Shown here: one piece after another, positions 1-8,271 of the stretch
Numbering within the stretch: position 1 is the first letter of the stretch
Layout of the letters: each line of letters begins with the position of its first letter
Source: Lachnospiraceae bacterium
GTDB lineage: Bacteria; Bacillota; Clostridia; Lachnospirales; Lachnospiraceae
Assembly (NCBI GenBank): GCA_024691015.1
Contig: JAILOD010000177.1
Span: 1 to 39,208, forward strand
Direction of reading: 5' to 3'
Length of the DNA: 39,208 nt
Position numbers and translations under genes: made by a program
Notes under the pieces: model-generated
Told to the model about the DNA's origin: nothing
Database searches by the model: none
Seen by the model: only the letters and a program-made list of their open reading frames with translations

Positions 1-1
1 C

Positions 2-505
2 TTTTCTCTTGCGGGCTCCATCATAAAGCAGCCGCATGATGAATACCTTGCTATCTGCCTTATAGATCTTGACGGTTTTAAACAGATAAACGATAAGCTT
101 GGACATCAGATGGGCGATAAGGCCATACAGATAACCGGAAATACCATAATAGATTCTATGCATATTGAATTCAGGGAAAAATGGTCATTTACAGAAAGGG
201 CCATTGCCGAAAAGCTCAGCTTTGCCGGAAGGCTTGGCGGTGACGAATTCATAGTTCTGGTCCGTGGCAAGAATGGCAGAGAGGATGTTGAAGCGTTTCT
301 TACAAACGTACTTCAGTGTCTTAATGAAGTTAAATTGGGAGACCTTCATGGAATAAAGGCCTCGTTTGGAGTTACAGAGATATTACCCGGTGATAATGAT
401 ATAGATACAGCTTATTCGCAGGCTGATGCGGCTTTATATGAGTCAAAGCGTGCAGGAAAGAATCAGATAAACTTCTTCCAAAAAACGGGAGGAGGTGTAT
501 CATAA
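2..505 (+). CDS. Diguanylate cyclase (GGDEF domain), 5' end outside window
   Basis: Makes cyclic di-GMP from two GTP. The reading frame is open from the first bases of the window, so the N-terminal sensor part and start codon lie upstream. The visible part is almost a whole GGDEF domain: the metal-binding stretch LIDLDGFKQINDKLGH comes first, then the active-site loop GRLGGDEFIVLV with an intact GGDEF, then the C-terminal ADAALYESKRAGKN helix typical of the family. No RxxD inhibitory site is seen just before GGDEF. It overlaps the next gene by one base, and that gene encodes an HD-GYP-like protein. The pair therefore joins c-di-GMP synthesis with a possible breakdown or sensing partner. Confidence 0.93.
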   Translation, partial: FSLAGSIIKQPHDEYLAICLIDLDGFKQINDKLGHQMGDKAIQITGNTIIDSMHIEFREKWSFTERAIAEKLSFAGRLGGDEFIVLVRGKNGREDVEAFLTNVLQCLNEVKLGDLHGIKASFGVTEILPGDNDIDTAYSQADAALYESKRAGKNQINFFQKTGGGVS

Positions 506-1431
506 TGGGTGATGTTTCATATTTTCTGATCTTCATAGGTATAATTATTAATTTTGCGGTTGCAGCCTGGGTTTTTTACCTCTTCTTTATAAAAAAGAAT
601 GTAGGTATAGAATTAAGCCCTTTACACAGGCTATGCAGCACGGTCGTACTGATCGTGCTTTTGTTAATAGCCGGAGTCGGCGTGTATATGCTTGGAAGTC
701 AGATAAACGATATATTAAGGGCTGTAGCTTATCTGAGTATAAGCATTGTTGTTCTGATAGTGTTTAAATGGGCAGTAGCTCTTATGAGAGCAGTTGAAGA
801 CAGGTCGGTAAAGATTTTGGAGATGCTGGTAGGTGTCATAGAGGTCGGTGATTTCAATTTGGACGGTCATTCACTGCACGTACACAACCTTACAATGCTT
901 TTATATGATTATCTGCCGTATAATCTGAAAATAAAGATAAATTCGCACAATCTGAAATATGCTTCGCTTCTTCTCGATATCGGAAAGCTGGGGATTTCAA
1001 GAAAAATACTTAACAAATCGGGAAAGCTTGAAGAAAACGAATGGGAATATATGAAAAAGCATCCCGAGATCGGCGTAAGCATACTTAAAACCGCCGGAAC
1101 CTTTGATTGTATTTACGACTGGGTAAAATATCACCATGAAAGGGTAGACGGAAGGGGATATTATAAACTGAAAGGGGAACAGATCCCTTTGGCATCCAGA
1201 ATGATAGCAGTAGCCGATACATATTCGGCCATCACGATGTCACGTTCATACAAGCCGTCTTATTCGTACTATGATGCCATAGACGAATTAAAGCTTGTTT
1301 CCGGGACACAGTTAGACGATGAACTGGTAAGGATCTTTGCAGATATACCTCCAAAAAAGGTGGAGTCCTGCATGGAGGATGTAAAAAGAAAAATGCAGTT
1401 TTATGATGAGGAGAAATTCAGAGTTAATTAA
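505..1431 (+). CDS. Membrane HD-GYP-like protein with altered HD and GYP motifs
   Basis: 308 residues. Three hydrophobic segments (about 5-29, 43-63, 71-94) are followed by a cytoplasmic HD-GYP domain (about 105-285), the fold that hydrolyses c-di-GMP. Family landmarks are clear: GHS at 121-123, MKKHPEIG, HHERVDGRGY at 210-219, IPLASRMIAVAD. Two signature positions differ. The HD pair reads LD (LLLDIGK, residues 157-158; codon CTC where CAC would give His), and GYP reads GYY (218-220). Loss of a metal-ligand His predicts weak or no phosphodiesterase activity, so it may be a c-di-GMP sensor or scaffold (inference). It overlaps the GGDEF gene by one base and is 11 bases from the TRAP-type lipoprotein gene. 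Confidence 0.88.
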   Translation: MGDVSYFLIFIGIIINFAVAAWVFYLFFIKKNVGIELSPLHRLCSTVVLIVLLLIAGVGVYMLGSQINDILRAVAYLSISIVVLIVFKWAVALMRAVEDRSVKILEMLVGVIEVGDFNLDGHSLHVHNLTMLLYDYLPYNLKIKINSHNLKYASLLLDIGKLGISRKILNKSGKLEENEWEYMKKHPEIGVSILKTAGTFDCIYDWVKYHHERVDGRGYYKLKGEQIPLASRMIAVADTYSAITMSRSYKPSYSYYDAIDELKLVSGTQLDDELVRIFADIPPKKVESCMEDVKRKMQFYDEEKFRVN

Positions 1432-1442
1432 GGGGGTAATTC

Positions 1443-2450
1443 ATGAAAAAGTATATTTCTGTTCTTTTAACGATCGGGTTGGCAGTGGTTATGTTATCGG
1501 GCTGTGGTTCAAAGAATGAGGCAGTTCAGGCTGAGAACGTGGTATTAAAGATCGGAGTATCCACGGGGGATCAGGATCCGAGAAATATTGCTGCACAGGA
1601 GTTTGCCAAAGAGATATCCGAAAAGACTAACGGCGCCATAAGCGCTATGGTTTATCCTTCCGGTCAGCTTGGGGGAGATGCCGCTCTTATTGATGCGATG
1701 GCAATTGATTCAAAGAAAGTTGACATCATTATTACCGATGCTTCAAACTTTGCGACCTACGAACCCAAAATGGGAATATCGGCAATGCCCTTCCTTTTTG
1801 ATGATTTTGATACCGCCTGGGCATTTATGGACAGCAATGTTGAGGCAAAGGCTGAAGAGCTGCTGGTAAAGAATAATATGAGAGTGCTTGCTCACTATTG
1901 TAACGGTTTCAGATGCGTTACCAATTCCAAGCATCCGATCGAAACGCCGGAGGACATGAAGGGGCTCGTGATACGAACACCTGAGAATCCGATGATAATG
2001 GCTACAATGACTGCATTGGGGGCCAACCCGCAGCCGCTTTCCTTCGCAGAGCTTTATCCGGCACTTAGACAGGGAACCTATGATGCACAGGAAAACCCGA
2101 TCCCGGTAATATACAATAACAAGCTTTACGAGGTTCAGAAATACCTTTCCATAACCAATCATATTTATTCGGGAATGTGCTTTACAATATCCGAGTCAAT
2201 GTGGCAGAAGTTTTCGGAGGAACAGAAAAAGATAATACAGGAAGCAGCGCTTAATTCCGCCCAGTCTGACAGAACGCTGAACAGAGAGCAGACCGAATCG
2301 CTTACGGACGATCTGGAAAAGGCCGGAATGATAGTTAATTCGCCGGACCTCGGGCCGTTCGCAGCTGCTACTGCATCCGTGCTTGAAAGCAATAAAAGCA
2401 CATACGGAGAATTATACGATGAGCTGGAAAAATGGAAGGCTGATCGATAA
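1443..2450 (+). CDS. TRAP-type solute-binding lipoprotein (DctP family), orphan
   Basis: 335 residues. The signal peptide ends in a lipobox (MLSGC, Cys at about residue 21), so it should be lipid-anchored outside the membrane. The rest matches DctP-type TRAP receptors: GVSTGDQDPRNIAAQEFAKE near the start, then GLVIRTPENP with the Arg that usually pairs with a substrate carboxylate, then the PLSFAELYPALRQGTYDAQENP block. Normal TRAP operons also carry DctQ and DctM membrane subunits; none is present here. The neighbours are GGDEF, HD-GYP-like and receiver proteins. This favours a role as the ligand sensor of a signalling operon over bulk uptake, though permease genes could lie elsewhere. The ribosome site is AAGGGGG. 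Confidence 0.92.
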   Translation: MKKYISVLLTIGLAVVMLSGCGSKNEAVQAENVVLKIGVSTGDQDPRNIAAQEFAKEISEKTNGAISAMVYPSGQLGGDAALIDAMAIDSKKVDIIITDASNFATYEPKMGISAMPFLFDDFDTAWAFMDSNVEAKAEELLVKNNMRVLAHYCNGFRCVTNSKHPIETPEDMKGLVIRTPENPMIMATMTALGANPQPLSFAELYPALRQGTYDAQENPIPVIYNNKLYEVQKYLSITNHIYSGMCFTISESMWQKFSEEQKKIIQEAALNSAQSDRTLNREQTESLTDDLEKAGMIVNSPDLGPFAAATASVLESNKSTYGELYDELEKWKADR

Positions 2451-2485
2451 TTATAATATATACCAAATTTTAATGGGGAAATGAG

Positions 2486-3214
2486 ATGGACAGAGTTTTA
2501 CTTGTATCAACAAAAACCGGGGCACTGAAGGAGCTGGAAAAAAGTCTTCAGGGACAATATCATGTGACCTCTATTTTAAGTTCCGATATGAACATGAAAT
2601 CCTCTCTCGGAGGTTTTGTTCCGGATTGTATAGTGGTTTACGTTGAGGCCATAAGGCGTCAGAAGCTTTTTTCACTTATGGATCTGAGAGAAGATGATGC
2701 ATTTGCGGAGCTGCCGCTTCTTTTGATATCCGATGAGGATGACAGGATTATTTTTGAGCAGAATGTTGAGCCCAAGCAGGATTTTCAGGTGGATATTTCA
2801 GCTTCCATTAAGGATATCCGTTTGATAATCGACAGGATGATAGAGGCTTCCGACAGGCAGAAGCATATTCTGGTTGTAGATGATGATGTAACCGCATTGA
2901 AGACCATCAGGACCTATATAGAGGATAAATTTAAGGTGACCAGCGTTAAAAGCGGGAGGCTTGCGGTTAAGTTTCTTGAAAAGCAGGTTCCCGACTGTAT
3001 ACTTTTAGACTGTTTCATGCCGGATCTTAACGGAGCGCAGACACTGCAGATCATAAGAAACATGGAGAACGGCCGTAAGGTACCTGTGGTCTTTCTTACG
3101 GGTAATTCGGATAAGCAGATGGTTATGAACTGTCTGTCACTTCATCCGAGCGGGTTCCTTTTAAAACCAGTTAAAAGAGAGGATCTTATAGCAAAATTAA
3201 ATCAGGTCATATAA
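2486..3214 (+). CDS. Response regulator with two receiver domains and no output domain
   Basis: 242 residues. The C-terminal receiver (about 126-242) is complete: acidic pair D132/D133 in ILVVDDD, phospho-acceptor D175 in ILLDCFMPDLNG, T205 in FLTG and K227 in LKP. The N-terminal half (1-120) has receiver-like spacing (RVLLVSTKTGAL, then PDCIVVYVEA, then LPLLLISDEDD) but no Asp at the acceptor position, so it looks like a pseudo-receiver. No DNA-binding, GGDEF or other effector domain follows. Output must come through protein contacts, for example with the c-di-GMP proteins or the exporter of the same operon (inference). No histidine kinase gene is in the window. Confidence 0.88.
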   Translation: MDRVLLVSTKTGALKELEKSLQGQYHVTSILSSDMNMKSSLGGFVPDCIVVYVEAIRRQKLFSLMDLREDDAFAELPLLLISDEDDRIIFEQNVEPKQDFQVDISASIKDIRLIIDRMIEASDRQKHILVVDDDVTALKTIRTYIEDKFKVTSVKSGRLAVKFLEKQVPDCILLDCFMPDLNGAQTLQIIRNMENGRKVPVVFLTGNSDKQMVMNCLSLHPSGFLLKPVKREDLIAKLNQVI

Positions 3215-3247
3215 GGTTAAAATAATAATTTTTGGGAAGGTAGTATT

Positions 3248-3472
3248 ATGAGTGAATCCTTATTCAGTAAAAGAGCGGAAGACAAGATCAATTCACCCGA
3301 GAAGCTGGATGAATATATCAGGGTCACAACCCCTACGGTATGGATACTCCTTGCGGGTATCATAGTTCTTCTCATAGGTTTTTTTGCATGGGCATACTTC
3401 GGAACAATTTCGAGAACGTTACCTGACGGAAGTGTGACATATGTGCATCCTATCAGCTATGTTATAAATTAG
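3248..3472 (+). CDS. 74-residue stub of an NHLM-type HlyD-like secretion protein
   Basis: The N-terminus resembles the start of NHLM-system secretion (membrane fusion) proteins: LFSKRAEDKINSPEKLDEYI, then VTTPTVWILLAG, one transmembrane helix (about 31-52) and a short FGTISRTLPDGSV segment. The usual coiled-coil and barrel-sandwich parts are absent; full-length relatives are normally a few hundred residues. The stop codon is followed after 13 bases by the exporter gene, so no leftover coding sequence exists in another frame. The ribosome site GGGAAGG is good. It is either a deletion remnant that is still translated or a dedicated short adaptor for the exporter. The family assignment rests on the N-terminus only. 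Confidence 0.75.
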   Translation: MSESLFSKRAEDKINSPEKLDEYIRVTTPTVWILLAGIIVLLIGFFAWAYFGTISRTLPDGSVTYVHPISYVIN

Positions 3473-3485
3473 GAAGGGTCTTAAT

Positions 3486-5660
3486 GTGAAAAAGAAGCTT
3501 AATTCTCCGGTTAAGGGACGTGTGGCAAAGGTTCCGGTCATAATGCAGATGGAGGCTCTGGAGTGCGGAGCTGCTTCCCTTACGATGATATTGTCATACT
3601 ACGATAAATGGATACCTCTTGAACAGGTAAGACGAGATTGCGGTGTTTCCCGTGATGGCTCCAATGCAAAGAATATGTATCTTGCTGCAGAGCATTACGG
3701 GCTTATTTGTGATGCATACAGATTTGAAGTGGAGGACCTGCAGAAGGAGGCAACCTTCCCCTGCATCATACACTGGGGTTTCGACCATTTCGTTGTTCTG
3801 GACGGTTTCAAGGGTGATTATGCCGTAATAAACGATCCGGCCAAAGGAAATGTGAAAATACAGATCGATCAGTTTGCCGATAAATATACGGGCATCTGTA
3901 TGATGTTTGAACCCGGTGAAAACTTTGTAAGAGAAGGAAAGCCGAAGAGTATGCTGGATTTTGCCAAAAAGAGGCTCAAGGGTACCGGCATAGCCTTTGC
4001 CTTTGTGATCCTGACATCCGTCATCACTTCTCTTATGGAGCTTGTCAATGTCGGGTTTAACAGGATTTTTTATGATGAACTGTTAACAGGGTATAATCCC
4101 GACTGGTTTTATCCCTTTATTATAGGCCTATCCGTTTTTGCCGCTGTTCAGATAATAGCCAGTGCCATAAATGTTATTTTCTCCTTAAGGATCAACGGAA
4201 AAATGGCGGTTGTTTCCACTACGGAATATATGTGGAAGCTTCTGTGTCTTCCGATGGATTTCTTCAGCCAGAGAATGGCCGGTGATCTGATGAACAGGAT
4301 GGGAACCAATGAAACCATTGCAAATTCCCTCATAAATACGCTGGCACCGCTGTTTCTGGACAGTGTTATGATGATCTTTTATCTTGTCGTTTTGATAAGG
4401 TACAGCCCCTTCCTTACGCTTATCGGTATAATGGCTGTTGTTATGAACTTCATATTATCGAGAGTCATTTCAAAAAAGAGGGTAAATATAACAAGGGCAT
4501 TGTCACGTGATTCGGGAAATCTCGAAGGTGTTACACTTTCCGGAATAGAGATGGTTGAAACCATAAAGGCAAGCGGAGCCGAGGACGGATTTTTTGAGAG
4601 GTGGTCAGGCTTTCAGGCCAGTGCGAATGCACAGAATGTTAAGTTTTCAGAGATAAACAGCTATTTCGGTATCCTTCCCACGATGATAAATATGCTGCTG
4701 GATGCATTTGTTACCTTCGCAGGAGTAGTACTTATCATCCACGGAGAGTTCACAATAGGTATGCTTACTGCCTTTACCGGCTTTCTGGCTTCATTTATGG
4801 CACCTGTTTCATCACTTATCAGTGCGGGTCAGACACTTCAGGAAATGAGAACCGATATGGAAAGGGTGGAGGATGTCCTTCAATACCCTGAAGACACAGA
4901 TCCTCTCGAAGAAAAGGCTGTTGCCGGTGAATACGGCAAGCTTACCGGCAATTTCTGTCTTAAGGATATTACCTTTGGCTATTCACCCCTTGGAGAGCCT
5001 CTTATCAAAAATTTCAATCTTAACGTGAAGACCGGTCAGAAGATCGCACTTGTAGGCTCGTCAGGCTGCGGAAAGTCAACCATATCCAAGCTGATAAGCG
5101 GACTCAACAAGCCCTGGAGCGGGGAGATAACCTTCGACGGAAAGCGTATCGGGGATATCGACAGAAATGTGTTTACGGGTTCCGTTGCGGTTGTGGATCA
5201 GGATATCATACTGTTTGAAGACACAATATCCAACAATATTAAGATGTGGGATACGACCATAAAGGATTTCGAGGTTATTCTTGCGGCCAGAGATGCCAAT
5301 ATTCATGAGGACATCATGCAGAGGCCGGGCGGCTACAATTATAAGATCAGTGAGGGCGGTAAGGATTTCTCGGGAGGTCAGAGACAGAGGCTTGAGATAG
5401 CAAGAGTTCTGGCCCAGGATCCTACCATTATCATTCTGGACGAGGCAACCAGCGCACTTGATGCCAAGACGGAATATGAGGTCATTAAAGCCATAAATGA
5501 CAGAGGTATAACCTGTATAGTCGTTGCACACAGGCTTTCCACGATAAGGGACTGCGATGAGATCATTGTTCTCGATCACGGTGATGTGGTTGAGAGGGGA
5601 ACACATGATGAACTTTTTGCGAAAGACGGATACTACAAAAATCTTGTTACAAGCGAGTAA
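3486..5660 (+). CDS. NHLM-type peptidase/ABC exporter with C39 domain
   Basis: 724 residues. It should cut double-glycine leaders and export the released peptide using ATP. The N-terminal C39 cysteine peptidase (about 12-135) has its catalytic set: C27 in QMEALECGAASL, H101 in DHFVVLDG and D117 in NDPAKG. A six-helix ABC membrane domain (about 165-450) follows. The ATPase has Walker A GSSGCGKST, signature SGGQRQRLEIAR, Walker B IIILDEATSALD and H-loop VVAHR. The start is GTG (3486) behind AGGAAGGG; an overlapping ATG two bases upstream hits a stop at once. It is followed after 3 bases by a second exporter half, as in NHLM systems. The likely substrate is the peptide at 7942. Confidence 0.94.
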   Translation: MKKKLNSPVKGRVAKVPVIMQMEALECGAASLTMILSYYDKWIPLEQVRRDCGVSRDGSNAKNMYLAAEHYGLICDAYRFEVEDLQKEATFPCIIHWGFDHFVVLDGFKGDYAVINDPAKGNVKIQIDQFADKYTGICMMFEPGENFVREGKPKSMLDFAKKRLKGTGIAFAFVILTSVITSLMELVNVGFNRIFYDELLTGYNPDWFYPFIIGLSVFAAVQIIASAINVIFSLRINGKMAVVSTTEYMWKLLCLPMDFFSQRMAGDLMNRMGTNETIANSLINTLAPLFLDSVMMIFYLVVLIRYSPFLTLIGIMAVVMNFILSRVISKKRVNITRALSRDSGNLEGVTLSGIEMVETIKASGAEDGFFERWSGFQASANAQNVKFSEINSYFGILPTMINMLLDAFVTFAGVVLIIHGEFTIGMLTAFTGFLASFMAPVSSLISAGQTLQEMRTDMERVEDVLQYPEDTDPLEEKAVAGEYGKLTGNFCLKDITFGYSPLGEPLIKNFNLNVKTGQKIALVGSSGCGKSTISKLISGLNKPWSGEITFDGKRIGDIDRNVFTGSVAVVDQDIILFEDTISNNIKMWDTTIKDFEVILAARDANIHEDIMQRPGGYNYKISEGGKDFSGGQRQRLEIARVLAQDPTIIILDEATSALDAKTEYEVIKAINDRGITCIVVAHRLSTIRDCDEIIVLDHGDVVERGTHDELFAKDGYYKNLVTSE

Positions 5661-5663
5661 AAT

Positions 5664-7844
5664 ATGGGAAATTGGTTTGATGAACAGATAAAAGAAAGAA
5701 AAGATAAAGACAGGCAGCAGTTTTCTGATGTTTTCCGCGATATGGGCAATGCCATAATGGGGAAAAAGGTTCTTGATGCTTATAATAAGAGTAAGGTTGC
5801 CGTAGCCGCAATGGAAGAGATCCTCGGGTTTTACAATATCAAAAAGGTTGATGTACCTGAAGAGATAGAGGATCCGGCCGAAAGGATCGATTATATCATT
5901 CGTCCTTCGGGGCTTATGAGAAGAAACGTAAAGCTCACAAAGGGCTGGTATAAGAATGCCATTGGGGCAATGCTCGGCACGGTTAAGGAAACCGGAAATC
6001 TTGTGGTTTTGGTGCCGCATGGATTTAAAAGCTATTATTACTGTGATTTTTCAGAGAATAAAAAAATTGTGATCAATTCATCCAATGAGCAGCTTTTGGA
6101 TGATGAAGCGATCGCTTTTTACCGTCCGTTTCCGCAAAGAAAAATGTCGGTTAAGGATCTGCTTATATATGCCATCGAGCGCATAAGAGTTACCGATCTT
6201 GCAGTTGTGATCGCATTTATGGGGATTACCACTTTAGTAGGTATGCTTCTTCCGTATCTGAACAAGATACTGTTTTCGGATGTGCTTAATTCAAAAAGCA
6301 TATCCGGACTTATTGCAACGATGATATTCATATTGTCCGTTCAGGTATCGTCTCAAATGTTTGGTACCATACAGACGCTTATGAATTCAAAGATCAACCT
6401 CGGTATCTCGCTTAATGTTGAAGCTGCCGCAATGATGAGGGTTATGAGCCTGAAACCCTCGTTTTACAGACAGTATTCATCCGGTGAATTGAACGAAAGA
6501 ACCCATTATGTTGGTAATCTGTGTACCACCATTATAAATACGGTATTAAATACAGGTATAAGTTCGGTATTTTCACTGATATATATTACGCAGATATTTT
6601 CTTTTGCACCCGGACTTCTTATACCTGCCATAATGGTCACACTTGCTACCGTTATCTTCTCGGTTGTTGCAACTCTCGCACAGATAGGCCTGACCAAAAG
6701 GTCCATGGAGCTTTCAGCCAAGCAATCCGGTATGTCCTTTGCTATGATCACCGGCATTCAGAAGATACGTCTTGCAGGAGCGGAGATGAGGGCCTTTGCA
6801 AGGTGGGGCGAGCTTTATACACAGAATATCGAGATCACATATAATCCTCCGATGTTCATAAAGATCAACCAGATCATAACAACGGCTATTTCTCTGGTGG
6901 GTACCATTGTAATGTATTTCTTTGCGATAAAGACTAAGGTTTCGGTTGCCGACTATTATGCTTTTCAGACTGCCTACGGTATGGTAAGCGGTGCGTTCAT
7001 GTCACTTGCGGGAATTGCTCTTACGGCAGCTTCTATCAAGCCGACCATGGAAATGGCAAAGCCTATCCTCGATGCCGAGCCTGAAGAGACCGGTAACAAG
7101 GATATTGTTACCAGAATATCCGGACGAATTGAGCTTAATAATGTTTCCTTCAGATATAATGATGATATGCCGATGGTTCTGGATAATCTTTCTCTTAAGA
7201 TAGATGCCAATTCCTATGTGGCTATAGTCGGAAAGACGGGCTGCGGTAAATCAACGCTTATGCGTCTGCTTCTGGGCTTTGAAACACCTATTAAAGGTGC
7301 GGTATATTATGACGGCAGGGATATCAATACGATTGACCTTAAATCCTTGAGAAGAAAGATCGGTACCGTTATCCAGAACGGAAAACTGTTCTCGGGGAGC
7401 ATTTATTCAAATATAGTTATTACGGATCCGAGGCTCAGCCAGGAAGAGGCCTGGGAGGCAGCTGAGATCGCAGGTGTTGCCGACGATATCAGGCGCATGC
7501 CGATGAAGATGCACACACTTATATCCGAGGGTGCCGGCGGTGTATCCGGAGGTCAGAAACAGAGGCTTCTTATTGCAAGAGCGGTGGCTCCAAAGCCAAA
7601 GGTACTTATGTTTGACGAGGCTACAAGTGCCCTCGACAATATAACACAGAAAAAGGTTTCGGAAGCATTGGATAAAATGAAATGTACGAGGATTGTTATT
7701 GCGCACCGCCTTTCGACCATAAAAAACTGCGATCGTATAATAATGCTGGAAGGCGGAAAGATCGTTGAAGACGGTACTTATGACGAGCTGATCGCTCTTG
7801 GCGGAAAGTTTGCCGAGATGGTTGAAAGACAGAGGGTTGATTAA
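5664..7844 (+). CDS. NHLM-type ABC exporter, second subunit without C39 peptidase
   Basis: 726 residues. The first ~165 residues form a soluble N-terminal region with no Cys/His peptidase motif, as in the second ABC protein of NHLM systems. The membrane domain lies around 175-455. The ATPase has Walker A GKTGCGKST, signature VSGGQKQRLLIAR, Walker B VLMFDEATSALD and H-loop IAHR, so it looks active. It starts 3 bases after the C39 exporter with no clear ribosome site of its own, which suggests translational coupling. The two proteins probably form a heterodimeric exporter in which only the first subunit processes the leader (inference). Confidence 0.92.
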   Translation: MGNWFDEQIKERKDKDRQQFSDVFRDMGNAIMGKKVLDAYNKSKVAVAAMEEILGFYNIKKVDVPEEIEDPAERIDYIIRPSGLMRRNVKLTKGWYKNAIGAMLGTVKETGNLVVLVPHGFKSYYYCDFSENKKIVINSSNEQLLDDEAIAFYRPFPQRKMSVKDLLIYAIERIRVTDLAVVIAFMGITTLVGMLLPYLNKILFSDVLNSKSISGLIATMIFILSVQVSSQMFGTIQTLMNSKINLGISLNVEAAAMMRVMSLKPSFYRQYSSGELNERTHYVGNLCTTIINTVLNTGISSVFSLIYITQIFSFAPGLLIPAIMVTLATVIFSVVATLAQIGLTKRSMELSAKQSGMSFAMITGIQKIRLAGAEMRAFARWGELYTQNIEITYNPPMFIKINQIITTAISLVGTIVMYFFAIKTKVSVADYYAFQTAYGMVSGAFMSLAGIALTAASIKPTMEMAKPILDAEPEETGNKDIVTRISGRIELNNVSFRYNDDMPMVLDNLSLKIDANSYVAIVGKTGCGKSTLMRLLLGFETPIKGAVYYDGRDINTIDLKSLRRKIGTVIQNGKLFSGSIYSNIVITDPRLSQEEAWEAAEIAGVADDIRRMPMKMHTLISEGAGGVSGGQKQRLLIARAVAPKPKVLMFDEATSALDNITQKKVSEALDKMKCTRIVIAHRLSTIKNCDRIIMLEGGKIVEDGTYDELIALGGKFAEMVERQRVD

Positions 7845-7881
7845 TTTATTATTTTTATTAGCCCTTGTGGTTTTTCTATCG

Positions 7882-7887
7882 TATAAT
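7882..7887 (+). promoter_or_regulatory. Possible -10 box for the leader-peptide gene
   Basis: A perfect TATAAT lies 55 bases before the peptide start, in the 97-base gap after the second exporter gene. The -35 match is poor (TTAGCC at 18 bases), so an extra promoter giving more peptide than exporter is only a possibility. Confidence 0.3.
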
Positions 7888-7941
7888 TAGTTGAGTGGTA
7901 AAAATCACTTGATCACATTGTATTTTAAGGAGGTTTTATTT

Positions 7942-8184
7942 ATGAATAATCACAAGATTGATGATGAGTTACTCGAAGAAGTCAGCGGAGGTCTTTCATC
8001 TTCAAAGACAAAGACGGTTACCATCGCAGCAGGTGCAGGTCTTGCAGGAGAGAGCTCTTCAACCACAACTGTTACATCCGGAAGTCCTCGGAATATGCAG
8101 GCAAGCTTAAGCGCAGGAGCAGGCAGAATGGATTCTGGAAATTCAAATGGCTTTGTTGCTCCGCCCAAGATCTCTCACAGTTGA
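7942..8184 (+). CDS. Double-glycine leader peptide, Ser/Thr/Gly/Ala-rich, putative exported peptide
   Basis: 80 residues. ATG 7942 is chosen over an upstream in-frame start because AAGGAGG (7927-7933) sits 8 bases before it. The leader MNNHKIDDELLEEVSGG has the acidic/hydrophobic pattern and GG end cut by C39 exporters. The predicted product is residues 18-80 (63 aa), with no Cys, Trp or Tyr and one Phe, rich in Ser, Thr, Gly and Ala, and containing AAGAGLAGE and SAGAGRMDSG. No lanthipeptide, radical SAM, YcaO or other modifying enzyme lies nearby, so it is probably unmodified. Its role (bacteriocin, signal or matrix peptide) cannot be read from the sequence. It is the last gene of the exporter operon and is followed by a terminator. 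Confidence 0.85.
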   Translation: MNNHKIDDELLEEVSGGLSSSKTKTVTIAAGAGLAGESSSTTTVTSGSPRNMQASLSAGAGRMDSGNSNGFVAPPKISHS

Positions 8185-8213
8185 TCAGTAAATTTTAAAT
8201 CAGAGAATAAAAA

Positions 8214-8257
8214 AGCCACTTCGGAGAATGTTCAAAATTCCGAAGTGGCTTATTTTA
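8214..8257. terminator. Bidirectional terminator between the peptide gene and the AP2 gene
   Basis: The arm AGCCACTTCGGA (8214-8225) pairs with TCCGAAGTGGCT (8239-8250), a 12-bp perfect stem plus a possible G-T pair, with an 11-base loop. It is followed by a T-rich run on the + strand and preceded by an A-rich run that serves as T-rich on the - strand. It lies between convergent genes. Confidence 0.9.
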
Positions 8258-8271
8258 TTTGTATGTTCAGC

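Noticed and set aside
2452-2457. Separate promoter before the response regulator gene
   Set aside because: TATAAT is present but no acceptable -35 box lies 15-19 bases upstream; likely an AT-rich gap.
5076-6020. Long open frame on the minus strand across the two exporter genes
   Set aside because: It lies opposite the well-supported ATPase domain and the next gene start, has no recognisable motifs and no ribosome site; it is a shadow of the coding strand.
7942-8184. Lanthipeptide precursor
   Set aside because: Ser and Thr are abundant but there is no Cys to form thioether rings, and no LanM/LanB-type gene is nearby.
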